Assembly: GCF_030388665.1 (NCBI RefSeq)
Contig: NZ_CP128846.1
Coordinates: 434,001-498,000 of the forward strand
Direction of reading: 5' to 3'
Length of the DNA: 64,000 nt
Origin: Streptomyces flavofungini
GTDB taxonomy: Bacteria > Actinomycetota > Actinomycetes > Streptomycetales > Streptomycetaceae
Numbering within the stretch: the stretch's first letter is position 1; every line of letters begins with the position of its first letter. A model generated the notes under the pieces. That model had not been told where the DNA came from, did not search any database, and worked only from the letters and a program-made list of their open reading frames with translations. Positions 11,095-17,936 of the stretch are shown here, piece by piece. Both the position numbers and the translations under genes were made by a program.

Positions 11095-11248
11095 CCCGCG
11101 GCCGGTATCCTGACTCCCGGATCGGCGCCCGTTCTCCCGCCTTCCCAACGGACTTCTCCGTCAGTGGCGTTGTTGCACGCGAGAACGCACTCCCCGGTCA
11201 CAGTGGCGGGACCGCGCCGGATTCACACCGGCTTCCCTGCACCGCGGG
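11095..11248 (-). ncRNA. Cobalamin (vitamin B12) riboswitch
   Basis: On the minus strand the element opens with the P1 arm CCCGCGG (11248-11242), then GCAGGGAAGCCGGTGTGAAT, CCGCCACTGTGA, a second GGGAAGGC block, and the B12-box-like GAGTCAGGATACCGGCC. It closes with CCGCGGG (11101-11095), complementary to the first arm. Order and spacing match the cobalamin riboswitch family. It sits at the 5' end of the transcript leading to mmsA, about 220 bases upstream of the start codon. Binding of cobalamin would be expected to lower expression. The expression platform is not obvious by eye. Confidence 0.9.
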
Positions 11249-11268
11249 CTTGTCCACGAACATATACT

Positions 11269-11288
11269 TGGACTTCCTAGTAAGTCCA
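11269..11288 (-). promoter_or_regulatory. Palindromic operator at the riboswitch promoter
   Basis: TGGACTTCCTAGTAAGTCCA has 7-bp perfect arms (11269-11275 and 11282-11288) and a 6-bp centre. On the minus strand it lies just upstream of an AAGTATATG stretch that could be the -10 region. Transcription would then start close to 11255, right before the riboswitch P1 stem. A dimeric repressor or activator of the mmsA operon is the likely ligand. The regulator is not identified. Confidence 0.55.
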
Positions 11289-11296
11289 CAGCGGAC

Positions 11297-11321
11297 GGGT
11301 TCCCACTCGCCGCGGGAACCC
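11297..11321. terminator. 8-bp inverted repeat upstream of the mmsA promoter
   Basis: GGGTTCCC (11297-11304) and GGGAACCC (11314-11321) form a perfect stem with a 9-base loop. It lies between the gene remnant at 11342-11488 and the riboswitch promoter, so it may end transcription coming from the GNAT gene side. Confidence 0.5.
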
Positions 11322-11341
11322 CCTGTCCAACTCCTACTGGA

Positions 11342-11488
11342 GTCCCAGGCCCCCAGTTCGGCGCGCACGACCCCGGCCACGGGGTCGGCGCCGTAGTGGA
11401 CGCCCGCGAGGTCGGCGGCGCGGTCCAGGACGGGGCGGGTCTCGTCGATCTCGTAGAGGTTGTCGACGCCCTGGAGCGGGTGCGGATG
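11342..11488 (-). pseudogene. Remnant of an unidentified protein-coding gene
   Basis: The frame reading [20 protein letters not shown], then a segment with [15 protein letters not shown] and AELGAWD, has a natural Streptomyces protein composition over about 49 codons. It has no start codon and runs straight into the hairpin and riboswitch sequence. The other minus-strand frame just upstream (about 11490-11550) also looks protein-like ([18 protein letters not shown]), so a frameshift near 11480 is possible. I do not recognise the family. Confidence 0.35.
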
Positions 11489-11653
11489 TCGGCGGTGCGC
11501 AAGGGGTGCTCCGGGCGGGGCTCGAAGGGCTGCACGGACCGCGAGGCGTGGGGTGTGCGGTGCGGTGGCGCGTGGTGGCGTGAGGTGTGCGGCTGAGGAT
11601 GGGGGCTGTGGGGGCTGCGGTCCACGGGGTGGCGGGCTGCGGGGACTCTGCTG

Positions 11654-12232
11654 CTACGCGGGCGGCGCCAGGATCTCCGCGCGCCCGGGGTGGCGCGGGC
11701 CCAGGAAGACAGCCGTGCTGTATCCGTTCGGTGCGGGGTGCGTGGCCTGTCGCCAGCCGAGCCGCTCGTAGAAGCGGACGGCGGCCTCCGCCCTGACGGA
11801 TGTCAGCAGCCAGCAGCGCCCGCCGGGCGCGTCGCGCGTGACCTCTTCGAGGAGCGTACGGCCGAGGCCGCGGCCGTGCGCGCCGGGCGTGACGGCGAGT
11901 TCGTCGACCTCCAGGCCGCCGCACAGCCAGGCGGCGGTGCGCTCGGCGCCGAGGGCGGCGCGGACGTGGGGGTAGGAACGCGTGACCGGCAGCGGGGTCT
12001 CGGACGTCCAGGCGGTGGCGAAGCCCAGCACGCGGTCGCCCTCGAGGGCCACCGCGCCGACGAAGCCGGGGCGCTCGGTGTCGCCCGCGAGGCGGTCCAG
12101 GTAGACGTCGGCCTCCGCGGGGTCGGAGTGCCACGGGGGCTCGGCGAAGGCCTCGGCGTAGACCTGCCGGATGCCGTCGCGGTGGGCGAGCAGACCGGGT
12201 CCCGGCAGGCGAAGTATGAGTGCGTCGGTCAT
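11654..12232 (-). CDS. GNAT-family N-acetyltransferase
   Basis: A 192-residue protein with the GNAT acetyl-CoA motif ELAVTPGAHGRGLGRTLLEEV and a C-terminal VRFYERLGWRQ segment. The substrate is unknown. ATG 12232 was chosen because the 25 upstream in-frame residues are an Arg/Gly-rich repeat without family character, although the ribosome site before it is weak. It follows the TetR gene on the same strand after 250 bases. Confidence 0.8.
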   Translation of the reverse strand: MTDALILRLPGPGLLAHRDGIRQVYAEAFAEPPWHSDPAEADVYLDRLAGDTERPGFVGAVALEGDRVLGFATAWTSETPLPVTRSYPHVRAALGAERTAAWLCGGLEVDELAVTPGAHGRGLGRTLLEEVTRDAPGGRCWLLTSVRAEAAVRFYERLGWRQATHPAPNGYSTAVFLGPRHPGRAEILAPPA

Positions 12233-12431
12233 CGGGCGGCCCTCGCGCCCTCTCGCGCGGTCCCGCCCGAAGCCTCTTGCGCGGTCTCGCCCGAGGTCAG
12301 CACCCATGCCGACGTCGCTCGGCCTCCGTCTCGCACGTGTCCTCGACCCGCCTTCCGTCCGGCTTGCGCCCGCCGTTCGTTCGCACCTGTCGCCCGTGCG
12401 CGCATCGGCGCCTACTGCGGATCAATAGTAG

Positions 12432-12448
12432 TTGCAGACAATGTGCAA
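12432..12448. promoter_or_regulatory. Short inverted repeat in the AT-rich region upstream of the GNAT gene
   Basis: TTGCA and TGCAA flank a 7-base centre inside one of the few AT-rich stretches here (12420-12452). It may be the promoter/operator of the GNAT gene, about 200 bases upstream of its start. Confidence 0.3.
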
Positions 12449-12482
12449 TAAGGATCGGGCCCGCAGCCGCTCCCCCGTCGCC

Positions 12483-13055
12483 TCAGCCCCGGGCGTTCCG
12501 GTCCAGCGCCCCTTCCACCAGCTCGCGCGCGTACGCCGTCGACAGGCCGTCGGGCCGGAACAGGATGCGGTACATGACCGGCGCGACCACGTGGTCCATG
12601 ACCGCCTCCCGCGCCGGGAGCCCGTCCTCGCCGCGTCGGCGGGCACGGTCGAGGACGAGGTCGACCTGGGCGGCGGCGTAGGCGGAGCACTGCCCGGCGT
12701 TGCCGCCGTCCGGGTCGCCGAGGAGCGCGTCGCGGATGTAGGCGCGGCCCGCGGTGGACGCCATCTCGTCGAGGAACTGCTCGGCCCAGGCCGTGAGGTC
12801 GGCCCGCAGGGTGCCGTGGTCCGCGGGCTCCGTGTCGGGCCGCAGCCGCTCGACGGCCACATCCGACAGGAGCTCCTGGAGGTCGCCCCAGCGGCGGTAG
12901 ATCGTCGACGGGGTGACCCCGGCCCGCGCGGCGACCAGCGGGACGGTGAGCGCCGCGCGACCCCGCTCGGCCTCCAGCTCGCGGACGGCGGCGTGCACGG
13001 ACGCCTGCACGCGGGCGCTGCGGCCGCCGGGGCGGGCCATGGGCTTGGGACTCAT
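12483..13055 (-). CDS. TetR-family transcriptional regulator
   Basis: 190 residues. The N-terminal helix-turn-helix AARAGVTPSTIYRRWGDLQELL is typical of TetR proteins with a YRRW recognition helix, and the C-terminal half fits the TetR_C_11 type. AAGGTGG lies upstream of ATG 13055. It follows the amidase stop by only 29 bases. That gap contains TTAACGCTAA, a sequence also found in the amidase/hydrolase divergent promoter region, which suggests autoregulation and control of the neighbours. Confidence 0.88.
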   Translation of the reverse strand: MSPKPMARPGGRSARVQASVHAAVRELEAERGRAALTVPLVAARAGVTPSTIYRRWGDLQELLSDVAVERLRPDTEPADHGTLRADLTAWAEQFLDEMASTAGRAYIRDALLGDPDGGNAGQCSAYAAAQVDLVLDRARRRGEDGLPAREAVMDHVVAPVMYRILFRPDGLSTAYARELVEGALDRNARG

Positions 13056-13064
13056 GGCGCCACC

Positions 13065-13074
13065 TTAACGCTAA
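13065..13074. promoter_or_regulatory. Candidate half-operator TTAACGCTAA before the tetR gene
   Basis: The ten-base element matches TTAACGCAAA at 14941-14950 and, inverted, CTTGCGTTAG at 14908-14917. The shared core TAACGCNA is a plausible recognition half-site for the TetR protein encoded next to it. Confidence 0.4.
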
Positions 13075-13084
13075 TTTCTAGCTT

Positions 13085-14563
13085 CTACGCTGGCGAGCGC
13101 GCGGGATCCCCCGGCATCGGCCCGGACCCTCCAGGGGTCGCCGCAGCCACCGGCCCCGCCCCGAGAGCACCCGCGTCCGGTGCGAGCCGCCCCGCGTCCG
13201 CCCGCGTGGCCTCGTACGCGCGCCCGACCCGCAGCACCGCCCCCTCCCCCAGCGGCCGGCCGATCAGCTGCATGCCGACGGGCAGGCCGCCCTCGCCCCG
13301 CCCGACGGGCACGGACAGCGCCGGTACGCCGGTGATGTTGGCGGGCGCCGACAGCCGGACGTAGCTGTCGGACACGCTCTCCACGCAACCGTCGGCCCAC
13401 TGCACGGACTGCTGCCCGGCGGGCACGGCGGTCAGCGGCACGGAGGGCGCGACGACGACGTCGACCTCCGCGAGGAGCCGCGCCCAGGCCCGGCGCATCA
13501 GGGTGCGGGCGCGCTGGGCGCGCACATAGTCGCCGGCGAGCAGGAGTTCGCCCGCCTCAAGGAGGACGCGCACGTCGGGGGCGTACAGCTCGGGTGTCGC
13601 ACGGAGCGTCCCCTCGTGGTAAGCGGTGGCCTCGGGGACCATCAGGCCCCACTGGACCGCCTGGACATAGCGGGTCATCGGAATGTCCACGTCGACGAGT
13701 TCGGCCCCGAGGTCGCGCAGCCGGTCGACGGCGTCGCGCACGGCGGACTCGACGTCGGGGGCGACGCGGTCGAAGTAGTAGGTGCGCGGGACGCCCACCC
13801 GCAGTCCGGTCAAGTCGGCCTCGCCGTACGGGGGATGCGACTCGCGGGGCGCCGGGAGGCCGGCCGGGTCGCGCGGGTCGCGGCCGGTCAGGGCGGCGAG
13901 GACGAGGGCCGCGTCGTCGACGGTGCGGGTGAGGGGGCCGACGTGGTCGAGGGACCACGACAGCGAGGTCACGCCGCTCCGGGGCACCAGGCCGTACGTC
14001 GGCTTGAGTCCCACGACGCCGTTGAGGGCGGCGGGGACCCGAATCGAGCCGCCGGTGTCGGTGCCGATGGCGAAGGTGGCCGCGCCGGACGCGACGGCGA
14101 CGGCGGAGCCGCCGCTCGATCCGCCCGCGACGCGGCCCGCGTCCCAGGCGTTGCGGGTCTGCGGGGTCGTCAGGCCGTAGGCGAACTCATGGGTGTGGGT
14201 CTTGCCGAGCAGGACGGCGCCCGCGTCCGCCAGGCGGGCCGCGACGGCGCTGTCCTCGTCGGCGACATGACCGGCCCGTACGGCCGAACTCGCGCTCGTG
14301 GGCTGCCCCTTGACGTCGATGAGGTCCTTGAGGCCCAGCGGGATGCCGTGCAGCGGGCCCCGGTGGCGCCCCGCGGCGATCTCGGCGGCGGCCTCGGCGG
14401 CCACCCGTCGCGCCTCGGCGGCGCGAAGGCTCACGAAGGCGCGCAGTCGGCCCTCGACGGCGTGGGCGCGCTCCAGGACGGACTCGGTGAGCTCGACGGG
14501 GGACAGCTCCTTCGCGCGGATCGCCCTAGCCGCGTCGGCGAGGGTCAGCTCAAACGGTCGCAT
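13085..14563 (-). CDS. Amidase-signature-family amidohydrolase
   Basis: 492 residues with the full amidase signature. Lys79 lies in GIPLGLKDLIDVKG, the cis-Ser (149) in GGSSGGSAVAVASG, and the nucleophile Ser173 in GTDTGGSIRVPAALNG. GatA, AtzE and allophanate-type enzymes share this core. The small GatC-like partner overlapping its start suggests an AtzE/AtzG-like pair acting on a small amide or carboxamide. The substrate is unknown. ATG 14563 was chosen; upstream codons are Trp/Arg-rich noise from the overlapping gene. Confidence 0.9.
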   Translation of the reverse strand: MRPFELTLADAARAIRAKELSPVELTESVLERAHAVEGRLRAFVSLRAAEARRVAAEAAAEIAAGRHRGPLHGIPLGLKDLIDVKGQPTSASSAVRAGHVADEDSAVAARLADAGAVLLGKTHTHEFAYGLTTPQTRNAWDAGRVAGGSSGGSAVAVASGAATFAIGTDTGGSIRVPAALNGVVGLKPTYGLVPRSGVTSLSWSLDHVGPLTRTVDDAALVLAALTGRDPRDPAGLPAPRESHPPYGEADLTGLRVGVPRTYYFDRVAPDVESAVRDAVDRLRDLGAELVDVDIPMTRYVQAVQWGLMVPEATAYHEGTLRATPELYAPDVRVLLEAGELLLAGDYVRAQRARTLMRRAWARLLAEVDVVVAPSVPLTAVPAGQQSVQWADGCVESVSDSYVRLSAPANITGVPALSVPVGRGEGGLPVGMQLIGRPLGEGAVLRVGRAYEATRADAGRLAPDAGALGAGPVAAATPGGSGPMPGDPARSPA

Positions 14564-14855
14564 CGGACACCTCCAGGTCCAGCGGGCCCACCAGGTCCAG
14601 CGGTTCCACCGGCTCCACGGCGTAGGTGGCGGCGGGCGGCACGTCACCGAAGTCCAGTTCGCGCAGGGTGGCGACGACGGCCTGGATGTGGTTCGCGGTG
14701 GCGGTCACGGCGTCCAGGCGGTCGCTCGCCAGGGGGAGCCCGGCGCGGCGGGCCCACTGGGCGGCCTGGTGGGGAGTGAGGCCTTCGGGCCCGGGGGCCT
14801 CGGGCGTCGGAGCCTCGGACGTCGGGGCCTCGGGGGTTGTGGCCTCGGGGGGCAT
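14550..14855 (-). CDS. Small GatC/AtzG-like subunit
   Basis: A 101-residue protein. A Pro/Glu/Thr-rich N-terminus (about residues 1-28) precedes a helical AAQWARRAGLPLASDRLDAV segment and a C-terminal LRELDFGDVPP stretch that resembles the small wrap-around subunits of amidases (GatC, AtzG/DUF4089). It overlaps the amidase start by 14 bases, so the two are surely co-translated. It would stabilise the amidase. The match is by general pattern only. Confidence 0.6.
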   Translation of the reverse strand: MPPEATTPEAPTSEAPTPEAPGPEGLTPHQAAQWARRAGLPLASDRLDAVTATANHIQAVVATLRELDFGDVPPAATYAVEPVEPLDLVGPLDLEVSDATV

Positions 14856-14891
14856 GGGTTCCTCCGGGTGTGGGACGGGCGCTTCCGGGCG

Positions 14892-14920
14892 CCACTAAAG
14901 CTAATGGCTTGCGTTAGTGG
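14892..14920. promoter_or_regulatory. Operator-like inverted repeat in the divergent amidase/hydrolase promoter
   Basis: CCACTAA (14892-14898) and TTAGTGG (14914-14920) form 7-bp perfect arms. A CTAA..TTAG pair is nested inside, and the TAACGCAA element appears inverted at 14908-14917 and direct at 14941-14950. Together with the site in front of the TetR gene this looks like a local regulon. Confidence 0.55.
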
Positions 14921-14993
14921 AACGTAGCGCCTAACGTCCCTTAACGCAAAGGGATTGCTTTTAGTGATTCACCGCCCGCCCGAAAGGCCCCCC

Positions 14994-15986
14994 GTGCCCT
15001 CGCTGCCTCCGTCACCCCCCGCCCGGAACCTCGACGCCACCCCCGGCCCTGGCGCCGCCCGGAACCCCGACGCCACCCCCAACCCCGGCGCCACCTGGAA
15101 CCTCGGCGGCATCACCGCCCACCGCGTCGACGAGGTTGCACTGCCGCCCGAGACGGGGCCCTGGCTGCTGCCCGCCGCCACCCCGGACGTCGTCGCCGAC
15201 GCCCCGTGGCTGCGCCCGGACTTCGCCGACGGCGCGGGCACGCTCCGCCTCAGCAGCCACAGCTTCGCGATCACCCTCGGCGGCCGTCGCGTGCTCGTCG
15301 ACACGGGCATCGGCAACGGCAAGGAGCGCGCCAACCCGGCCTGGCACGACCTCGACACCGACTACCTGGAACGTCTGGCCCGCGCCGGTTTCGCGCCCGA
15401 CTCCGTCGACCTGGTCGTCCTCACCCATCTGCACGCCGACCACGTCGGCTGGAACACCCGCCTCGAGGGCGGCAGTTGGGTCCCCACCTTCCCCAACGCC
15501 CGCTACCTCACGGCCCGTGCGGAGTGGGACCACTGGACGGCGGCGGACCTGGAGCCGCCCCGGCGCCAGATGTTCCGGGACTCCGTCCACCCGATCCGGG
15601 ACGCGGGCCTGCTCGACCTGATCGACACCTCGGCGGGACCGACCGAGCCCGTACCGGGCCTGCGCCTCCTCCCCACCCCCGGCCACACCCCCGGCCAAGT
15701 GGCCGTGGAACTCCACGGCGACCACCTGACCGCCCTGATCACCGGCGACGCCGTCCACCACCCCGTCCAGCTGGCCAGGCCCGACATCGGCTCCTGTGTG
15801 GACATCGACCCCGCCCTCGCCGAGCACACGCGGCGCGCGCTGCTCGCCTCCGTCGCGGACACCGACACCCTGCTGCTCGGCAGCCACTTCGCCGCGCCGA
15901 CCGCGGGCCGGGTCGCCACCCAGGAGGGCACACCCGTTCCGAACTCGGCGTTCCGCTTCAACTCCGCATTGGCCCAGACCTATTGA
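14994..15986 (+). CDS. Metallo-beta-lactamase-fold hydrolase
   Basis: 330 residues. The zinc motif THLHADHVGW places His145, His147, Asp149 and His150; later ligands are in PTPGHTPGQVAV and LITGDAVHHP. The length and C-terminal GSHFAAPTAGR fit lactonase-like or quorum-quenching-type MBL enzymes. GTG 14994 was chosen because GAAAGG lies 6 bases upstream; TTG 14955 and GTG 14964 are also in frame. The first 35 residues are a Pro/Ala/Asn imperfect repeat (NLDATPGPGAARNPDATPNP). It is divergent from the amidase pair and may open a ring that the amidase then processes. Confidence 0.85.
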   Translation: MPSLPPSPPARNLDATPGPGAARNPDATPNPGATWNLGGITAHRVDEVALPPETGPWLLPAATPDVVADAPWLRPDFADGAGTLRLSSHSFAITLGGRRVLVDTGIGNGKERANPAWHDLDTDYLERLARAGFAPDSVDLVVLTHLHADHVGWNTRLEGGSWVPTFPNARYLTARAEWDHWTAADLEPPRRQMFRDSVHPIRDAGLLDLIDTSAGPTEPVPGLRLLPTPGHTPGQVAVELHGDHLTALITGDAVHHPVQLARPDIGSCVDIDPALAEHTRRALLASVADTDTLLLGSHFAAPTAGRVATQEGTPVPNSAFRFNSALAQTY

Positions 15987-16010
15987 CGAAAGGTCTATAC
16001 CTACTTACCG
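15970..16010 (+). promoter_or_regulatory. Chitinase promoter with 12-bp direct repeats (DasR-type element)
   Basis: TGGCCCAGACCT (15970-15981) and AGGTCTATACCT (15991-16002) flank TTGACG (15983-15988), a -35 box. Paired 12-bp repeats of the TGGTCCAGACCT type overlapping the -35 region are the known hallmark of Streptomyces chitinase promoters. The second copy also resembles the DasR binding site. Induction by chitin and repression by glucose would be expected. The promoter overlaps the stop codon of the preceding hydrolase. Confidence 0.75.
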
Positions 16011-16061
16011 TCTGCCGCATCACGTCCCATCCGCAGCAAGGCCTCCCCGAGGGAGCACGCC

Positions 16062-17150
16062 ATGATCGGTCGGTCGGTACGTCTGTTGGGAGCGGCCATC
16101 GCGCTGGCCTTCGCGGCGCAGCTGCCGGCCGCGGCGGTGCCGGATGCGCCCAGTGCGCCCCGCACGCCCAGTACGTCGAAGGCACCGCGGGCGGACACCT
16201 GCGCGGTGAAGTCGAGACCCGCGGGCAAGGTGCTCCAGGGGTACTGGGAGAACTGGGACGGCGCATCGAACGGCGTGCACCCGCCGTTCGGCTGGACCCC
16301 GATCACCGACTCCCGCATCGGCGCCCACGGCTACAACGTGATCAACGCCGCCTTCCCGGTGATCCGTTCCGACGGCACCGTGCTGTGGGAGGACGGCATG
16401 GACGCCACCGTGAAGGTGGCGACGCCCGCCGAGATGTGCCAGGCCAAGGCGAACGGCGCCACGATCCTGATGTCCATCGGCGGCGCGACGGCCGGGATCG
16501 ACCTCAGCTCCAGCAAGGTCGCGGACCGCTTCGTCGAGACGATCGTGCCGATCCTGAAGAAGTACAACTTCGACGGGATCGACATCGACATCGAGACGGG
16601 CCTGGTCGGCAGCGGCAACATCAACCAGCTCTCGCCGTCCCAGTCCAACCTCATCCGCATCATCGACGGCGTCCTCGCCAAGATGCCGCCCGAGTTCGGC
16701 CTGACCATGGCCCCGGAGACGGCCTACGTCACCGGCGGCAGCGTGGTGTACGGGTCGATCTGGGGCGCGTACCTGCCGATCATCAAGAAGTACGCGGACA
16801 ACGGCCGCCTGTGGTGGCTCAACATGCAGTACTACAACGGCAGCATGTACGGCTGCTCCGGCGACTCCTACTCCGCGGGCACCGTCCAGGGCTTCGTCGC
16901 GCAGACGGACTGCCTCAACAAGGGCCTGGTGATCCAGGGCACGACCATCAAGGTCCCTTACGACAAGCAGGTTCCCGGGCTGCCCGCGCAGCCGGGCGCG
17001 GGCGGCGGCCACATGTCGCCCGGTCTGGTGAGCCAGGCCTGGCGGAACTACAACGGCGCCCTGAAGGGCCTGATGACCTGGTCGATCAACTGGGACGGGT
17101 CGAAGGGGTGGACCTTCGGGGACAACGTGAAGGCGCTACAAGGGCGTTGA
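16062..17150 (+). CDS. Secreted GH18 chitinase
   Basis: 362 residues. A Sec-type signal (MIGRSVRLLGAAIALAFAAQ) ends near residue 28 at Ala-rich sites. The catalytic motif FDGIDIDIE has the general acid Glu178. SIGGATAG, MAPETAYV, the MQYYN segment and the terminal LMTWSINWD are typical of Streptomyces single-domain family 18 chitinases. No carbohydrate-binding or FnIII module is present. GGGAG precedes the ATG. It hydrolyses chitin outside the cell. Confidence 0.95.
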   Translation: MIGRSVRLLGAAIALAFAAQLPAAAVPDAPSAPRTPSTSKAPRADTCAVKSRPAGKVLQGYWENWDGASNGVHPPFGWTPITDSRIGAHGYNVINAAFPVIRSDGTVLWEDGMDATVKVATPAEMCQAKANGATILMSIGGATAGIDLSSSKVADRFVETIVPILKKYNFDGIDIDIETGLVGSGNINQLSPSQSNLIRIIDGVLAKMPPEFGLTMAPETAYVTGGSVVYGSIWGAYLPIIKKYADNGRLWWLNMQYYNGSMYGCSGDSYSAGTVQGFVAQTDCLNKGLVIQGTTIKVPYDKQVPGLPAQPGAGGGHMSPGLVSQAWRNYNGALKGLMTWSINWDGSKGWTFGDNVKALQGR

Positions 17151-17203
17151 GGCCCCTTACAGCGTCCAGGCTCGCTGGTTGAACCGAGCCGGTGAGCCGA
17201 TCG

Positions 17204-17246
<43 letters not shown>

Positions 17247-17266
17247 GCTCCGGCCGCCGGTCACGT

Positions 17267-17306
17267 GCGTGTGACGCGTATGCGTATGCGTACGCGTCAC
17301 ACACGC
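17267..17306. terminator. Strong hairpin, likely bidirectional terminator
   Basis: GTGTGACGCGTA (17269-17280) is exactly complementary to TACGCGTCACAC (17291-17302), with a 10-base loop, and pairing continues outward with a small bulge. It lies after the chitinase gene and faces the 3' side of the NACHT gene. Confidence 0.7.
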
Positions 17307-17936
17307 TCCGTGCGCACCACGTGCTCCAGGCGTTCCGCGTCAAGGGCGCGTCATGACCGTGCCGTCGCGCGTCAGGCCCCCGCCAACGCGGGCCGTGCGC
17401 GGGCGCGCCAGGGCGTGTCCTGGTGGCTCGAAGACCGTGGAGCAGACCACGGGGGCGTACGGCGAGATGGTCGGGGATGGCTGGTGGCGAGGAGCGGACG
17501 GCCGGACGGCGCACATCACCACCTGCGAGGAGCGCCACCATGTCTCCACTCGACCCCGCCGAGGCCCCGGAGCCTTCCGAACCGGACCGGCCGGAACGGC
17601 TGAGGAGGCGTCATGACTGCGCGGTCGTGGGTCCCGCCGGAGTCGTCGGCTACCGGGTGCTCTCGGTGAAGCGCACCGTGTGAACACCGTGTGGCAGCGG
17701 CCCCGGCGGCATCCCTGGGCCGTTGACGGGGTCGAGAGTCCGGTGCCCAGCTGTTCGCATGTTCCCCTCGCTGCCGCTGGTCTCACGCGGCCACATCGAC
17801 TTCTGTCGGGTGTGGTCGGTCGCGTGTCCTTCCTCCTGACCCGGCAGTCGGCCGTCTGACAGGTGCTCAGACGCTGGGGCCTTTCGGACGAGGCCGTGCC
17901 CGCATCGGAGGTGAATCCGCGGGGGCTGCGAAGAGC
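17307..17936. other. Poorly coding interval
   Basis: Apart from the doubtful small gene at 17540-17683, this stretch between the hairpin and the NACHT stop holds no frame with recognisable protein character. A plus-strand segment around 17430-17530 (reading GAYGEMVGDGWWRGADGRT) may be an old gene scrap. Confidence 0.4.
17540..17683 (+). CDS. Possible 47-residue protein of unknown function
   Basis: ATG 17540 has GAGGAG eight bases upstream and opens a frame starting MSPLDPAEAPEPSEPDRPER and ending GVVGYRVLSVKRTV. The composition is plausible for a small Streptomyces protein, but it has no known domain and lies between genes of unrelated function. Confidence 0.3.
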   Translation: MSPLDPAEAPEPSEPDRPERLRRRHDCAVVGPAGVVGYRVLSVKRTV

